NCBI GenBank assembly: GCA_018398765.1
Contig: JAHBMJ010001036.1
Coordinates: 1 to 37,841, forward strand
Direction: 5' to 3'
DNA: 37,841 bases
From: Chromera velia
Taxonomy: Eukaryota > Sar > Chromeraceae
Under the pieces are notes generated by a model. The model did not search any database and was not told the origin of the DNA. It saw only the letters and a program-made list of their open reading frames with translations. Shown here one piece after another: positions 9,919 to 19,748 of this stretch; within the stretch, counting starts at the first letter, position 1, and the number at the start of each line of letters is the position of its first letter. Position numbers and translations under genes: made by a program.

Positions 9919-10195
9919 TGAAACGAAACCATAGCTAGCACGAGGCTCAGATAACAGATTAGAAGGTCTGTTCCTAGAAGCGTTCCCTAGAAGTCCTACT
10001 TCAAAGTCCGGTTCACCTGATAGTCAATCTGGATGCCATGAACACAAGCCGTCCTGAAGCTATATCGATTGGAGTGGCTACGGGCGCGCGCGCTTTCGCT
10101 CGGTCCCGCAAGGCAGGCTCATGCGTTTTCTCAACGCCACCGACCGGCCCTCGCCAACGCTTAGAGGCGGCGCGGCTACGAGCATTCACGTCACA
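9919..10195 (-). repeat. 5' LTR of the retrotransposon
   Basis: The upstream LTR of the minus-strand element and the presumed promoter. It has TG..CA ends and is about 277 bp, short for the group but within the range of chromoviruses. Gag starts 113 bp downstream, at 9806. Confidence 0.9.
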
Positions 10196-10200
10196 AGGGA
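10196..10200. repeat. right target-site duplication AGGGA
   Basis: Matches the five bases at 3132-3136. Its position fixes the right LTR end at 10195, two bases beyond the last stretch shared by both LTRs. Confidence 0.8.
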
Positions 10201-10619
10201 AATTAGTGATAAAATTCACTTAAAAAAAAAAAATGACTAAAATATGACTATTCACTAGTTTTTTTTCACCATTTTTTTTCTCGTAAAATATATTGAGTGA
10301 ATGAATAGGAGTCAGTTCATTCAATTTGTGGGTATTTGTAGACTTGTGTCACATTTTTTGTTTGTCCGTATACAATATATATAAAAAAATATAAACCCAC
10401 AAAAAAAAAGTAAAATATGACTAAAATGTGATTTTTTTGTAATACTTTATTATATTTAGTCATATTTACTAAAAGTTTTATAGGGTTGATGCGAATTTCT
10501 AGGGAAATCTTATAGAAATCCATACTTATTTACTTACTTAGTTACTAGCTTACTTACTTAATTATGGTTGAGCCTAGAGTCTCCAAAACCGGAGACAAGT
10601 GGCAACCTATGTATCTAGC
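10201..10619. other. AT-rich intergenic DNA
   Basis: Poly-A/T runs and no supported coding frame. A run of TTACTTACT steps lies at about 10526-10560. Nothing else is seen. Confidence 0.6.
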
Positions 10620-11155
10620 CATGTATGCAGTTATAAACAAAAGGAACAAGCCGCCGCAGCTTCGCATGCCGGGGGCGAGTGGGGTGCTTTTTGCTCCCCT
10701 AAAGCGGCGCATTTTCGCAAAAAACTTGTTCACATAATTGAAAAGGAGTTAGAAGCTGAAACTTTGTGTAAGAAGACGTTGTAACGATAGAAAAAGAACT
10801 ATGGAACAGAATTTTTATATCATTTCTAGAAACATAGGCTGCCATACAAATTTTTTGATTTTGCGGTCATTTTTTAACGGTTTTCAACAGTAAAAAAAAC
10901 GGTATGAAACTCACAAAATTTATATGGCAGCCTATGTTTTTAGAAATAATATAAAAAATCTGTTTCATAGTTCTTTTTCTATCGTTACAACGTCTTCTTA
11001 CACAAAGTTTCAGCTTCTAACTCCTTACCAATTATGAGAACGAGTTTTTTGCGGAAAAGCGCCAGTCTCCTATGTAGAGGGGGAGGCAAAAAGCACCCCA
11101 CTCGCTACCACTCGCCCCTGGCATGCGTTAGCCTGTTTCCGCATAAACATGCATA
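10620..11155. repeat. large inverted repeat (foldback element)
   Basis: The left arm (about 10620-10860) and right arm (about 10917-11155) are reverse complements with scattered mismatches. Left-arm landmarks GCATGCCGGGGGCGAGT, GGTGCTTTTTGC, AACTTTGTGTAAGAAGACG and ATAGGCTGCCATA recur inverted on the right as GGCATGC, GCAAAAAGCACC, CGTCTTCTTACACAAAG and TATGGCAGCCTAT. The loop is about 55 bp and AT-rich. No open frame spans it. It could be a foldback/MITE-like non-autonomous element. I did not find a clear target duplication. Confidence 0.85.
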
Positions 11156-12490
11156 ACCACGACCATAGTACGACCCTCCACAGCCTAGGCTGAAGCTAGC
11201 TAGGGATAAAGCTAAAGGCCTAGCTAAAGGCTGAACAACCATACAAGACGCGCGTGCTGCGTGGTAGCGTGCACTCATTTTGAACAAGCTTCGATCAATG
11301 TACTTGCCTTCTTCGGCTCCTGGTCTAAAATGAATGAAACAAGCTCTCTTACATATATGTCTCTTCTTTCCCGATACCCCTTCCCCCAGCCGCAGTAGTC
11401 TATTTTGGTCTACAGACCGTTATTCCGATTCCTGTTCTCTCTTTCACTCTCTCCGAAATTAAAAGAAATCCTAACTAGGGAAGTCAGAGGGAAATTTTAT
11501 AGAAATTCATAGGAAATTGATAGGAAATCATATAGACATACAATCAATCTGATTCTGAATCAATCAGTCAATCCACGTCAATCATTGACAATCAATCAAC
11601 AAATCAATCAGTCATTCGGTCAATCAACCAGTCAATGAGTTAATCAATTAATCAGATCGGCCCGGTCACTCCCCATTTGTAAGTAGTGATAGAGCTAAAA
11701 CATTATTAGGATCCACTTACTACTAGACTTACTAGTAACTTACAAGCTATTCTATTAAATAAAGATAATCAAATAAGAAACTAGAATAAGAAATTATGAT
11801 GGTCCAGGATCAGCTCTAAAGCAAAGCTATGCCTACTAACTTGCAAGTAATGCCATCATCAAACTCTCAAAATTAGACTCATGTTATCTAAACTTAATTG
11901 CACCTTAAAAAATTCAAACTTGAATGTCTTTTACATTGTTAAATCCTAGCTTGTTAAATGACAGTTCTAACGGTGGTGGATAGAAAGCTCTTCCGAATCG
12001 CCCTCTGCAAGAGGGAAAGAAGACACCTCAAAGTGGCCCAGTTTCATGAAAGTCTGATCATTCATTCCCTCCCCATTAGTCCGACGGATCCCCCCCTCCT
12101 CTGTTCGGCGCTCAATTCTCTCCATATGCAGAAGAAATTCTTTGAAGCGTTCAGAGGGAAAGGTTTGTTGTAGAGTGTAAGCTAGTTACGAGGTTAGACG
12201 CGGCTACAGACTGAGTTCAGTGAACGCTTTCAATTGCATTCATTGTAAACTGTTTAGAATCTTTGACCTAGAAGAGTTCTCCTATCAGTTCATCAGTCAG
12301 ATGCTGTCACATCAAATTATCATCAATCAAACAAGCATGCAGGCAGACTGTGTTATGTGGAACTTGAACCGTTGGACAGGAGAGTCTAATAAGAGGCGTT
12401 CTAACAAGCCCTAATAGTAATAGTTTTATTATACTGCAATATTAGAGGAAAAATCAGAATTAAAGTATTGAAGTAGAAGTATAGTACCAC
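11156..12490. other. intergenic DNA with CAAT-type repeats
   Basis: No coding frame is supported. About 11540-11655 is a degenerate run of CAATCAAT / CAGTCAAT / AATCAGTC units. The rest is ordinary AT-rich sequence with short direct repeats (TACTTACTA, ACTTACTAG). Confidence 0.5.
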
Positions 12491-12535
12491 TGTACTACCA
12501 CATAGTACCACTGTGACCTTTTGTAGTGAAAGATA

Positions 12536-12606
12536 CCTTCATGGCAGAGTGGTTAGTATGTAGGACTCGCATACAGAAGGTCTCCGGTTCAATTCCAAGA
12601 TAAATG
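12536..12606 (+). pseudogene. tRNA-like sequence with A and B boxes (SINE-head type)
   Basis: TGGCAGAGTGGTTAGTATG fits the tRNA A box and GGTTCAATTCC at 12586-12596 fits the B box. The spacing is correct and CGC falls in the anticodon position. The anticodon and T stems pair badly (about two good pairs each), so a working tRNA is unlikely. A tRNA-derived short interspersed element or tRNA pseudogene fits better. Confidence 0.45.
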
Positions 12607-12678
12607 CTTTTTGGCCTGTATAGAAGGGAAATATGGGGAAACAATCCGTCATACATATAGCTCGGAATGACTCTTTTG

Positions 12679-12752
12679 ACCGACCATCGGTACAGATCTA
12701 TATAAGACGACCGATCGTCGGTTGCAAAGACGCATCCTGACCGACGATCGGT
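12679..12752 (+). promoter_or_regulatory. TATA-like box flanked by palindromic 13-mers
   Basis: TCTATATAAG at about 12697-12706 looks like a TATA box. It is flanked by ACCGACCATCGGT (12679-12691) on the left, and by ACCGATCGTCGGT (12710-12722) and its exact reverse complement ACCGACGATCGGT (12740-12752) on the right. The three sites are about 30 bp apart. The arrangement would suit a promoter with a repeated factor-binding site reading towards the gag relic downstream. This is inference from layout only. Confidence 0.4.
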
Positions 12753-13034
12753 TTTAAACGTGCAATTTCGGAATTGAAACATCAAAAGTTCAGAATTTTG
12801 AGACTCGGAGAAAACATCATGAATGATCGGAACTCGACTCGAAGTCTCAGAAGTGAAGTGATTTGAACAGACCTTGACTCGAACTCTCGGAGACGACTCT
12901 GCATACCAATATGATCAACTGATAGCAACTCCTGATACCCTTTATCCCTCAACGTCTAGGTGCCTTCTAGCCCAGTCAGTCAATCAGTACTGACCGCCTA
13001 CTTCTACCGGAGCTAGCTGTCCACCTCTACGTCC

Positions 13035-13554
13035 ACACCCCCACGTCTGTTCCTCTTTGACACAAAGTTGAACGAGGTCAACAGATCACGTGGTGACGCC
13101 AGCGAGAGGCGGCCCTTCTGGACTTCGAGCAGATCGAGTCGAACTCAAGCCCCTTCTACAAAAAGCAGGAGTCGAACAACAGACACATCAACAGCAACAA
13201 CAGCAACTCCCTCAACAAGATTCTCACTGACCAGGCAACCGAGTCCACTCTGTTCCTCTCTAGGAAGCTAAGAAACAGGAGAACTGACAAAATCGAGTAC
13301 TACGGCTGCTACCTGACTTTCGAGACCAAGCATCAGCGCATCGCCTTCATCCAACCTCATCTACACGCACTGGATCTTGCCCTTCCACTTCCACGTCGCT
13401 GGAGCCCCTTCAGAAGAACTCTCCGAGAGAGTTGGAGAAGAACTGCACATCTTGACCTTGCTTTGACTGGCTTCCCTTATGTCCCTTCACCGTTGAAGCC
13501 CCACAAGTACGCCTTCATCCCTTCACCCCTGACTACGTCTCTTCTGGACTGAGG
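13035..13554 (+). pseudogene. coding relic with a frameshift near 13.1 kb
   Basis: One frame reads ..LFLFDTKLNEVNRSRGDASE to about 13105. A second frame then reads ..AALLDFEQIESNSSPFYKKQ and stays open to a TGA at about 13554. The switch looks like a one-base indel, since the two parts read well in series. There is no clear ATG. I do not recognise the family. It lies directly upstream of the gag relic and may be the 5' end of the same element. Confidence 0.4.
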
Positions 13555-13589
13555 ACCTTTACGAGAATTTCCTTTGCAGACTGACCTGA

Positions 13590-13870
13590 TCGTGAAGCGC
13601 TGCCCAAATTTCGACCTGAACACCATCGCCCACTCCACTAGGACTTCGACGAAAAACCTGCTCCGACTCGAACCAGGCCGCGGAGCGCTGCCAAAAATTC
13701 CTGACGACACCTTTTTGGACTCTGCCAAATTCCTGTTTCCGTTCATGAACTACATCGCGAAGCGCTGCCGAAATTTCTAACAGACCTTCATTTCCTCCCT
13801 TTGGCAAAATCCCATTTCAAACAGGACCACACCGCAAACTTTAAGCGCTGCCAAAATCTCCCGCAAAACT
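13590..13870 (+). repeat. four diverged copies of an ~80-bp unit
   Basis: The motif (G/T)AAGCGCTGCC(A/C/G)AAAT recurs near 13595, 13681, 13756 and 13842, at spacings of 76-86 bp. Related flanking words such as GACTCTGCCAAAT also recur. The repeat has diverged strongly. Confidence 0.6.
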
Positions 13871-13948
13871 TCGTTTTCCGGACTCTGCCAAATCCTTCTC
13901 TTTCTTCTCAACTTCACCACAGAACACTATCACGAAGTTCTTGGACAA

Positions 13949-15540
13949 CTCCTTTTTCCCCCTTTTTTTCCGCTGAAATCCCTCTTCCCAACCAAGCGAA
14001 TCTGCAAGAAGCAAAGACATTACGACTCTTTCACAATTCTTCGCGAACGTCCCTCATTGAAAAGACCGCTCATTGATTTCGAAGAAGTTAGTCAGCCTGT
14101 CAAAAAGGAATTCAAGAATCTGATTTTGGGGGAAACTCCGGAACTGACAGCACAAGACAGAAGTGAGTAAGTGCATTTTCTGGCTGAGAAAGCAATTCAA
14201 AGAAACGCGGAATTTCTGAGCGATCCCAAGAACGTAAAGACCTTCCTTCTCGACCAATACACAACTCACACCTGGGCACACGACCGTCAAACTTCTCTTC
14301 TTTATAAAGGCCTAAATCTCGACACTTTGCCTCAACTCAAGTTCATTCAAGAGAACCATCTGCACCTTCCTCCTTACCTTTTTTCACTCACTCGCTGGAC
14401 TTCGATCTGGTTGAACCAGTGCGAACGACCTGATCATGCCCCCCCAACCGAAAGCGAAAGCAAGGCCGTGCCGAAGGCAAAAGCAGCAGCCAAGGCCAAG
14501 GCGAAGGGACTCGCGAAGGCAAAGTCAAAAGCATACCCGAAAGCTAAAGCCGCTCCCCTCCTTCCCCAGGACTTTGGAATTCAACTAAACCAAGAGCAGG
14601 CTCCAGGACAACAAGCAGATCAACAAGCACAACAGCAACATCTAAAGCCCCAACTTCCTCAACAGCAAGAAGGACCAGCCCAACCACAGGGAGAGTAGCA
14701 AGCCAACCATGGGGATCAAGGAGCCCCTCTGAACCCACCTTTCCAACAAGCTGACAACGACGTGGAGATGATGCCGGCAGCAGGCGGAGGAGCCGTCCCT
14801 ATCGCGCCTGCGTCTGCTGGATCTGGCCCAGCCTCCTCCATCCATGCCTCCCTCCAGAACCTCGACCCTCCAGTCATTCGCGAACTGCAGAGACAGGGAG
14901 TCACTTTTCATTTTGACGAAAATGGGCAACTCGTGCCTGCACCCCGAGAGGAACGACACGCTTCACGAGCACAGGGCAGTTACACGGACCACAGAGACAA
15001 GCCAAATGTGAAACTGGATCTGCCAGCATTCACAGGACAGGACAGGACCCAAACAAAAGCTTATTAGGGCAGACTTCTGCGTCTTTACGAGCGAATGGAC
15101 TGGAATTTCTATGACTTCCGCGACATTTATTTCCCTTCCACTTTGACAGGAAAAGCGAAAACCTGGTATGACCAGCTCCTCCCGGAACGTTTGGCCCTTA
15201 TCACTACCCCGTCACAGCTGGAAGCCCTTTTTCTAAAGGAGTACAAACTCATGGAGGCAGACCAGGATTCGGCCGAAGAAAAGTTTTTCGCGTTAAAGTA
15301 AAAACTGACCGAGTCAATCAACGACTACGCTGCCCGGTACCGAGGCCTCTACAACGAATGCGGGAGGAACGTAGATTCAGCTCAGACGTCGAAATATTTC
15401 ATCAAAGGACTCACAAATGAGACCTTCAGAGTAGCTTTGCGCACGAAGAGTTACCACTCCTTCCAGGAAGTTCTGACTGACGCAAAACGGTACCTCGCTG
15501 TCACCCCTCCCGTGACTTACCATGTCTGTGAAACGCGGCC
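13949..15540 (+). pseudogene. decayed retrotransposon gag-type gene, one frame with four in-frame stops
   Basis: A single frame reads coherently over 1.6 kb without any frameshift but is cut by TAA at 14168, TAG at 14696, TAG at 15065 and TAA at 15299. Early parts read ..KRPLIDFEEVSQPVKKEF. The middle holds a Lys/Ala-rich stretch (AKAAAKAKAKGLAKAKSKA) and a Gln-rich stretch. After the third stop it resembles retrotransposon Gag (PF03732 type): GKAKTWYDQLLPERL, then LTESINDYAARYRGLYNEC and YFIKGL. No protease or RT follows; similarity ends near 15540 in a GC-rich sequence. The short apparent starts after each stop are not real starts. Confidence 0.7.
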
Positions 15541-16121
15541 GAGGGCTCGCCTTCGTATAGCGCAGGGCACAGACGGGAGCAATCCACTATCTTTAGTTAG
15601 GGTCTGGGGAGGCGTGAGTCGGGCAGAGCGAGCTAGAACCCTTTATCTCTTAACACACAGCGCGTTTCGCATAAGATAGCGGGCGGCGGAGCCCACCGCG
15701 CGTAGCACCGTAAGGCCGGGGCGCGCCGCTACGTTAGCGGCCCCGCAAAGCATGCATGTGCGCGCAAAGCAATGAAATTGGCAGTCTCCGAAAAATAGAG
15801 TCGCTCCAAGGTTTCAAGAAAGGCAAATCAGTTCAAGTCGAGGAGAGACTTCGTGGGGTTTGTTTTCACCAGGCGGCCTACTCATTCGAATGTTTTTCGA
15901 GCCATACGAACTTGGGCCCTCTTCGTCTGGCTTCGCGGTCCATAGGTATTTCCTTTCTCGATTTTTGCCTGCGCTGGCTGTTTTGCTTCCGGCAGTTTCG
16001 CTTTTGCTGCCCTTGCCTTCTGCGCACCCTTTCGGCGCGCACACACTTTCGGCCTGGAGGCCCTGCGAGCTGGTACTGGATTCGTTGGGGAGCCCCCGCA
16101 AGCCCGCCAACACCTGCCACG
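15541..16121 (+). promoter_or_regulatory. GC-rich spacer and presumed upstream region of the secreted-protein gene
   Basis: 15541-15770 is GC-rich. It contains the hairpin GCCGCTA-CGT-TAGCGGC (about 15727-15743) and CGCG words. The pyrimidine-rich sequence after it leads to the ATG at 16122. Lys/Ala-rich open frames on the minus strand (about 15814-16133) have no splice or family support. No TATA box is obvious. Confidence 0.35.
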
Positions 16122-18545
16122 ATGAGGAGCCACCAGCTCCTCAGCTTCCTGGTGCTCTTTTTGTTTTCGCTGGTTGGAACTTCCTCTGGGGTCGAGCCTG
16201 ACCCATCCGGTTAGTTTTTTCCTCCCTCTCCCCTCTGTTTCCGTGCTTCCCCCCTTTCAGTCACGCTCCGTCCCCGGGTTCATGGGTTGGGGCCTGCTGT
16301 TGTGCTCTGCTTAGGGGGTGTGAGACCGGGTCATTCACACACTCGTCTCAGCGTCATTTTCCCCTGAGCTAGGTATTGCCTTCTCTTCGCGTCTCCAGTC
16401 TCTTGCAGCTAGGCTAGTCACTGAGTCGCGGTCGGCTATTGAGGCGCAGGTGTTCATCTCTGCTTGCGCGTGAGTTGATTCATAATTTTTCTTTGCATCT
16501 TCACGCTTCGAATGCCCTGCCTGTCAGCAGCACTGGCTTCCTGTTTGCCTTCTTGTCGCGTGTGCTCTTTTCTCGGGTGCGCTGTTTACTCTCCCTTCCT
16601 CTGAGTGCGCGCTGTGAGCGCAGGCTTGACTTTCCAGGGCGTGCCTGGCTGTGCTGTTTGTGCCCCCTCTCACATTCATCGGTCTGCGCTCCTGTACCTG
16701 GCTTTGGGTTGGGTTGTATGTGCCGGGCTTGTGTCTTACTGTCTGCCGTTTGGCTCCAACCCGAGGGCGTGCCTGGCTGTGCCGTTTGTGCCCCCTCTCA
16801 CACAACCGTCGGTCTGCGCTCTGGTCTGCGCTCTTGCACCTGGCTGTGGTGTGGGTTGTGCTTGCCTGGTTTCGAGCCTTGTACTGTCTGCCGTTTGGCT
16901 CCAACCTGAGGGCGTGCCTGGCTCTGCCGTTTGTGCCTCCTCTTACACAACCATCGGTTTCGCTCAGTTTGCTCTATTGATCCCGGCTTTGGTTTGCGTT
17001 GTGATTGCCTGGCTTCGTGTTTTACTCTCCGCCGTTTGGCTACAACCTGAGGGCGTGCCTGGCTGACAGTGTGCCGTTTGTGCCCCCTCTTGCACGACGC
17101 TCGGTGTTTTCGCGTCTATGTCTTGCGAACCCCTCATGGGGTCGGTTGTGAATGCCTCGCATCGTGTGTTAGACTCTCTGGCCGCTGGCTTCAACCTGAG
17201 AGAGTGCCTGGCTATGCCGTTTGTGCCTCCTCTTTCACACCTCTTGGTATGTGCTTTCAGCGGACTTTTGGCTCAGTGAGTTACCTTGCTTAACCTGACT
17301 GAGAGCGTGTAGGATGGCTCTGGTACCCCTGGCTCAAATCTGAGAGAGTGCCTGGCTCAGCCGTTTGTGCCCTCACAGTTTCTTTCATGACTTGTTTTCT
17401 TCCGAGCCTCTGTGGGTTGGTGGTTGAGATGCCCAGATAGAGCGTGTAGCCCTTTTGACCGCTGGCTCCAACCTAAGGGAGTGCCTGGCTATGCCGTTTG
17501 AGCCCCTATACATGACGCTGCTCTGTATCTCAGAACCTTCCAGCATAGCTCGGCCTGATGTTTGGCGTTTCGTAGTTACTGAAAGCTACATTTAAAGGCT
17601 TAAAATAGCCGCACAACTTGCACATCTCTAATTACGAGCACACTCTGCTATTCATTTAGCAAGTTGATCGCATCACTTGACTGAGTAATGCATTGGCCGC
17701 AGTTATTCGTTATAATTGCTACTGTAACAGCAGTTACTCACAAGTGCTTTTGATTGATCCTGCATACATTCAGTAGAGTTTACCTCACTTAAATGAGCGG
17801 CGCTTTTGTGCATACCATGTTAATGTTGTCACACTTTGCTGCACTGCAACAGTCTATATGATTGCCGCGTCTTTTTCTCGTAGGAAACAATGGCGTGAAT
17901 CCTAACCTTTCCTTAGTGCCCGGCTCCGGCACTGATCAAGGAGGAAAAGGAAAAGGGGCAGGAAAAGGAAAAGGTGGAAAAGGTAGTTCCGTGTCCCCCG
18001 CTCCTTCGGGGTTGGCTGCGCTTGACACGGGGAATGGAGGAGTTAGTCAGGGCGGCCTTGCCGGTCTTGCTGATTCGGCTGTTGTAGAACACGAGGCCAA
18101 CGATGATGAAAGAGATGACGGCAGAGACTGTCGTGATCAGAGCAACGGCGAAATAGCAGATGTTGAAGATGAAGGAGCAGATAGGGGGAGAGATACAAAT
18201 CCCCTTCCTCCCGCTCTACCTGTTAATCCCTTGGCTGCGTTTGCTACCAACGTGCTAGCACTGGTGGGGGACCAGTCTTTACTGAACCCGTCAGGCTCGT
18301 CGTCATCATCGTCAGCCAACGGTTCTCTAAACCCGCGTAACCCTGCCACTCTAGAACGCGCATTGGCTTATCTTCAGCAAATGCAACGCGCCCCTCCGCT
18401 CAACCCTCTTGCCCCGCCCGCACCTGTCCACACAGCGCTCCCCCCCCCCTCCATGCAAGCGTTCCTTCCTGGCAGACACACACACATACACACACACACA
18501 CACGCAGACACAGAGAGAGAGGAGACAGGAGGGAGAGAGTGTTAA
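16122..18545 (+). CDS. secreted or membrane-targeted hypothetical protein, two exons
   Basis: Exon 1 (16122-16209) encodes a textbook signal peptide: MRSHQLLSFLVLFLFSLVG, followed by a likely cleavage site near TSSG-VEPD. The donor is CCG|GTTAGT at 16210. The acceptor is TTTCTCGTAG at 17883, phase 1 to phase 1, so exon 2 (17884-18545) continues in frame. Exon 2 has a Gly/Lys block (GGKGKGAGKGKGGKG), an acidic segment (DDERDDGRD) and a Pro/Ala-rich part with a Ser run. It runs into a CA microsatellite read as His/Thr before a TAA, so the true 3' end may lie earlier or be spliced. A short alternative intron ending CCCTTTCAG at 16260 is possible. Family unknown. Confidence 0.6.
16625..17500 (+). 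repeat. intronic satellite, about seven copies of a ~140-bp unit
   Basis: The words GAGGGCGTGCCTGGCTGTG, CCGTTTGTGCC(C/T)CCTCT and TGGCTCCAACC recur with starts near 16636, 16764, 16910, 17050, 17198, 17340 and 17477. Units are 125-150 bp and get more divergent to the right. The whole array lies inside the 1674-nt intron of the secreted-protein gene. Cys-rich frames over it are artefacts. Confidence 0.85.
18474..18536. repeat. CA/GA microsatellite
   Basis: About 18 CA steps with single interruptions, then a GA-rich run. It overlaps the end of the plus-strand gene and the 3' side of the minus-strand coding region, so it blurs both gene ends. Confidence 0.9.
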
Positions 18546-18636
18546 AAAAGGGGGTCGCGTCATCTTTGCACTCTTCTGCTCAAAGGAGAAACCGACCGCA
18601 ACGGGGCTCTCTCCCAGAAGCGTAACGACATCGTCA

Positions 18637-18870
18637 TCATCGACCAAGCCATGCTTGACAGCAATTAATGACAGGGTCAATGTGGAGGTGATCAGTCATA
18701 GCATGTGAGGTTTTTTCACTTGCGTCTTCCCACTCGTGTTTTTTGACATAGTCGGGGGCAGAAAACATGCTAGCAATCACGTTCAGCAGAGAACTTGACG
18801 TGAGAACAACAAGCAGCGAAAAGCCAAACTTTTGCAGGTGGCGTCCTATGGTTGGGAGCTCTTTCAGGAA
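18637..18870 (-). CDS. exon of a membrane protein, minus strand
   Basis: A strong acceptor (GAGCTTTTTTAG) ends at 18871. The exon then gives 77 codons from FLKELPTIGRHLQKFG to a TGA. It contains a hydrophobic segment FGFSLLVVLTSSSLLNVIA that looks like one transmembrane helix. A second minus frame, ..LIAVKHGLVDDDDVVTLLGESP, also reads well over 18690-18560 and may be the true continuation after an unresolved intron. It is probably a downstream exon of the gene whose start lies at 21385, but the links between 19.7 and 18.9 kb are not settled. Confidence 0.5.
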   Translation of the reverse strand, partial: FLKELPTIGRHLQKFGFSLLVVLTSSSLLNVIASMFSAPDYVKKHEWEDASEKTSHAMTDHLHIDPVINCCQAWLGR

Positions 18871-19054
18871 CTAAAAAAGCTCGGTTACTGCTGCTGCTTT
18901 TGGAGGGAGCAAAGAGGGGTCAACTTGTGTCTTGAGCGACGCAACAACGTCAGCAATTCACCTCCCATTGTTTTTGGGCGTCTCCGGGAGAACGTCAGTG
19001 CAGCTATATACTCCTCCTCCTCCTTCTTCTTCTTCTTCGTGCTCAAACCTCCTG

Positions 19055-19492
19055 TTACGACCGCTGTCGGGGGGTCTCTGTAATCGGAACAAGTTTGTCT
19101 TCTTGCGTGTACGCAGGTTCCAAGTTGAAGGCGTCTGGAACGTTCTTCTGCTGGATTTCTTCATTTTTGAGAGGCTGAACTCTGGTCGGTGCATTGCGGG
19201 GCTCGTCGTGAGAAAAAGTGGACGCCCGGGTCACGATACAATAGTTAGACTCAGAAGAATCCCTCTCGCCAGCAGCCATGATATCTCCAATAGAGCGATC
19301 ATCAACCCAGAAGTGGGAGGTGATGAAACAGTAGAAGTAGAGCTTGGCGACGGCAGAAGAGAGACTAGAACTAACATACGCCATGGAATGATCCTCATTT
19401 TGAGCATGGAAACTGCGTCCCATCCTGCGTGGATTGCGCAGAGCAGTAAGCAGTAAGCCGTATAAGCTTACAGCAGTCCTCTCTTCGCTCAA
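19055..19492 (-). CDS. probable coding region, hypothetical protein
   Basis: An open minus frame of about 145 codons with ordinary composition. It includes a partly hydrophobic stretch (AVAKLYFYCFITSHFW) and a hydrophilic C-terminal part. It does not begin with ATG, so it is an exon or part of one. Just upstream (about 19635-19500) another minus frame, ..ELEGFGDWVERAEREFEAPP.., also looks coding and ends in TGA. How these two connect to each other and to the exon ending at 19749 is not resolved. A 42-bp inverted copy of an intron/exon boundary lies inside (see 19092-19133). Confidence 0.4.
   Translation of the reverse strand: MSEERTAVSLYGLLLTALRNPRRMGRSFHAQNEDHSMAYVSSSLSSAVAKLYFYCFITSHFWVDDRSIGDIMAAGERDSSESNYCIVTRASTFSHDEPRNAPTRVQPLKNEEIQQKNVPDAFNLEPAYTQEDKLVPITETPRQRS
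19092..19133 (+). repeat. inverted copy of a splice-acceptor region
   Basis: These 42 bases, read on plus, equal the minus-strand sequence at 20124-20165 except for one base. The block includes the acceptor TGCGTGTACGCAG and 19 bases of the following exon. Confidence 0.85.
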
Positions 19493-19748
19493 AAAACATG
19501 GACTCCTGCTGCCGCCTGCACGTTTGCAAGCACGTCTGCAGGAGGGGGCGCCTCAAACTCTCTCTCCGCCCTCTCCACCCAGTCCCCGAATCCTTCTAGC
19601 TCCCTCCGCACACGAGCGACACATTCCCCGAACAGTCACATTCTTTACTTGTACTTCCAACCAGGAGTGGTTCTTATTATCTCTCCAATCATTGTACTGC
19701 AGGGTGGAATGAAAAACATCTGCTCGTCCTCACTTCATTTGAACTTAC

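Larger units (their letters stand above)
3137..10195 (-). mobile_element. Ty3/gypsy LTR retrotransposon, chromovirus type, nearly intact
   Basis: A complete element of about 7.06 kb. The two flanking direct repeats begin and end TG..CA, and AGGGA occurs on both sides (3132-3136 and 10196-10200). The internal order on the minus strand is Gag with a zinc knuckle, aspartic protease, reverse transcriptase, RNase H, integrase and chromodomain. This is the Ty3/gypsy order, and the C-terminal chromodomain places it with the chromoviruses. Gag and Pol share one frame with no frameshift. The only break seen is an in-frame TAG at 7089-7091. The LTRs differ at 8 of about 275 aligned positions plus a 2-bp indel (about 97% identity), which suggests a fairly recent insertion. 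Confidence 0.95.

Noticed and set aside
15541..15770. GC-rich stretch considered as an rRNA or organelle fragment
   Set aside because: I could not match it to any conserved rRNA segment. The composition and a hairpin alone are not enough.
16439..17293. Several Cys-rich plus frames of 70-156 codons
   Set aside because: They lie in the 140-bp satellite within an intron, change frame from unit to unit and have no splice support.
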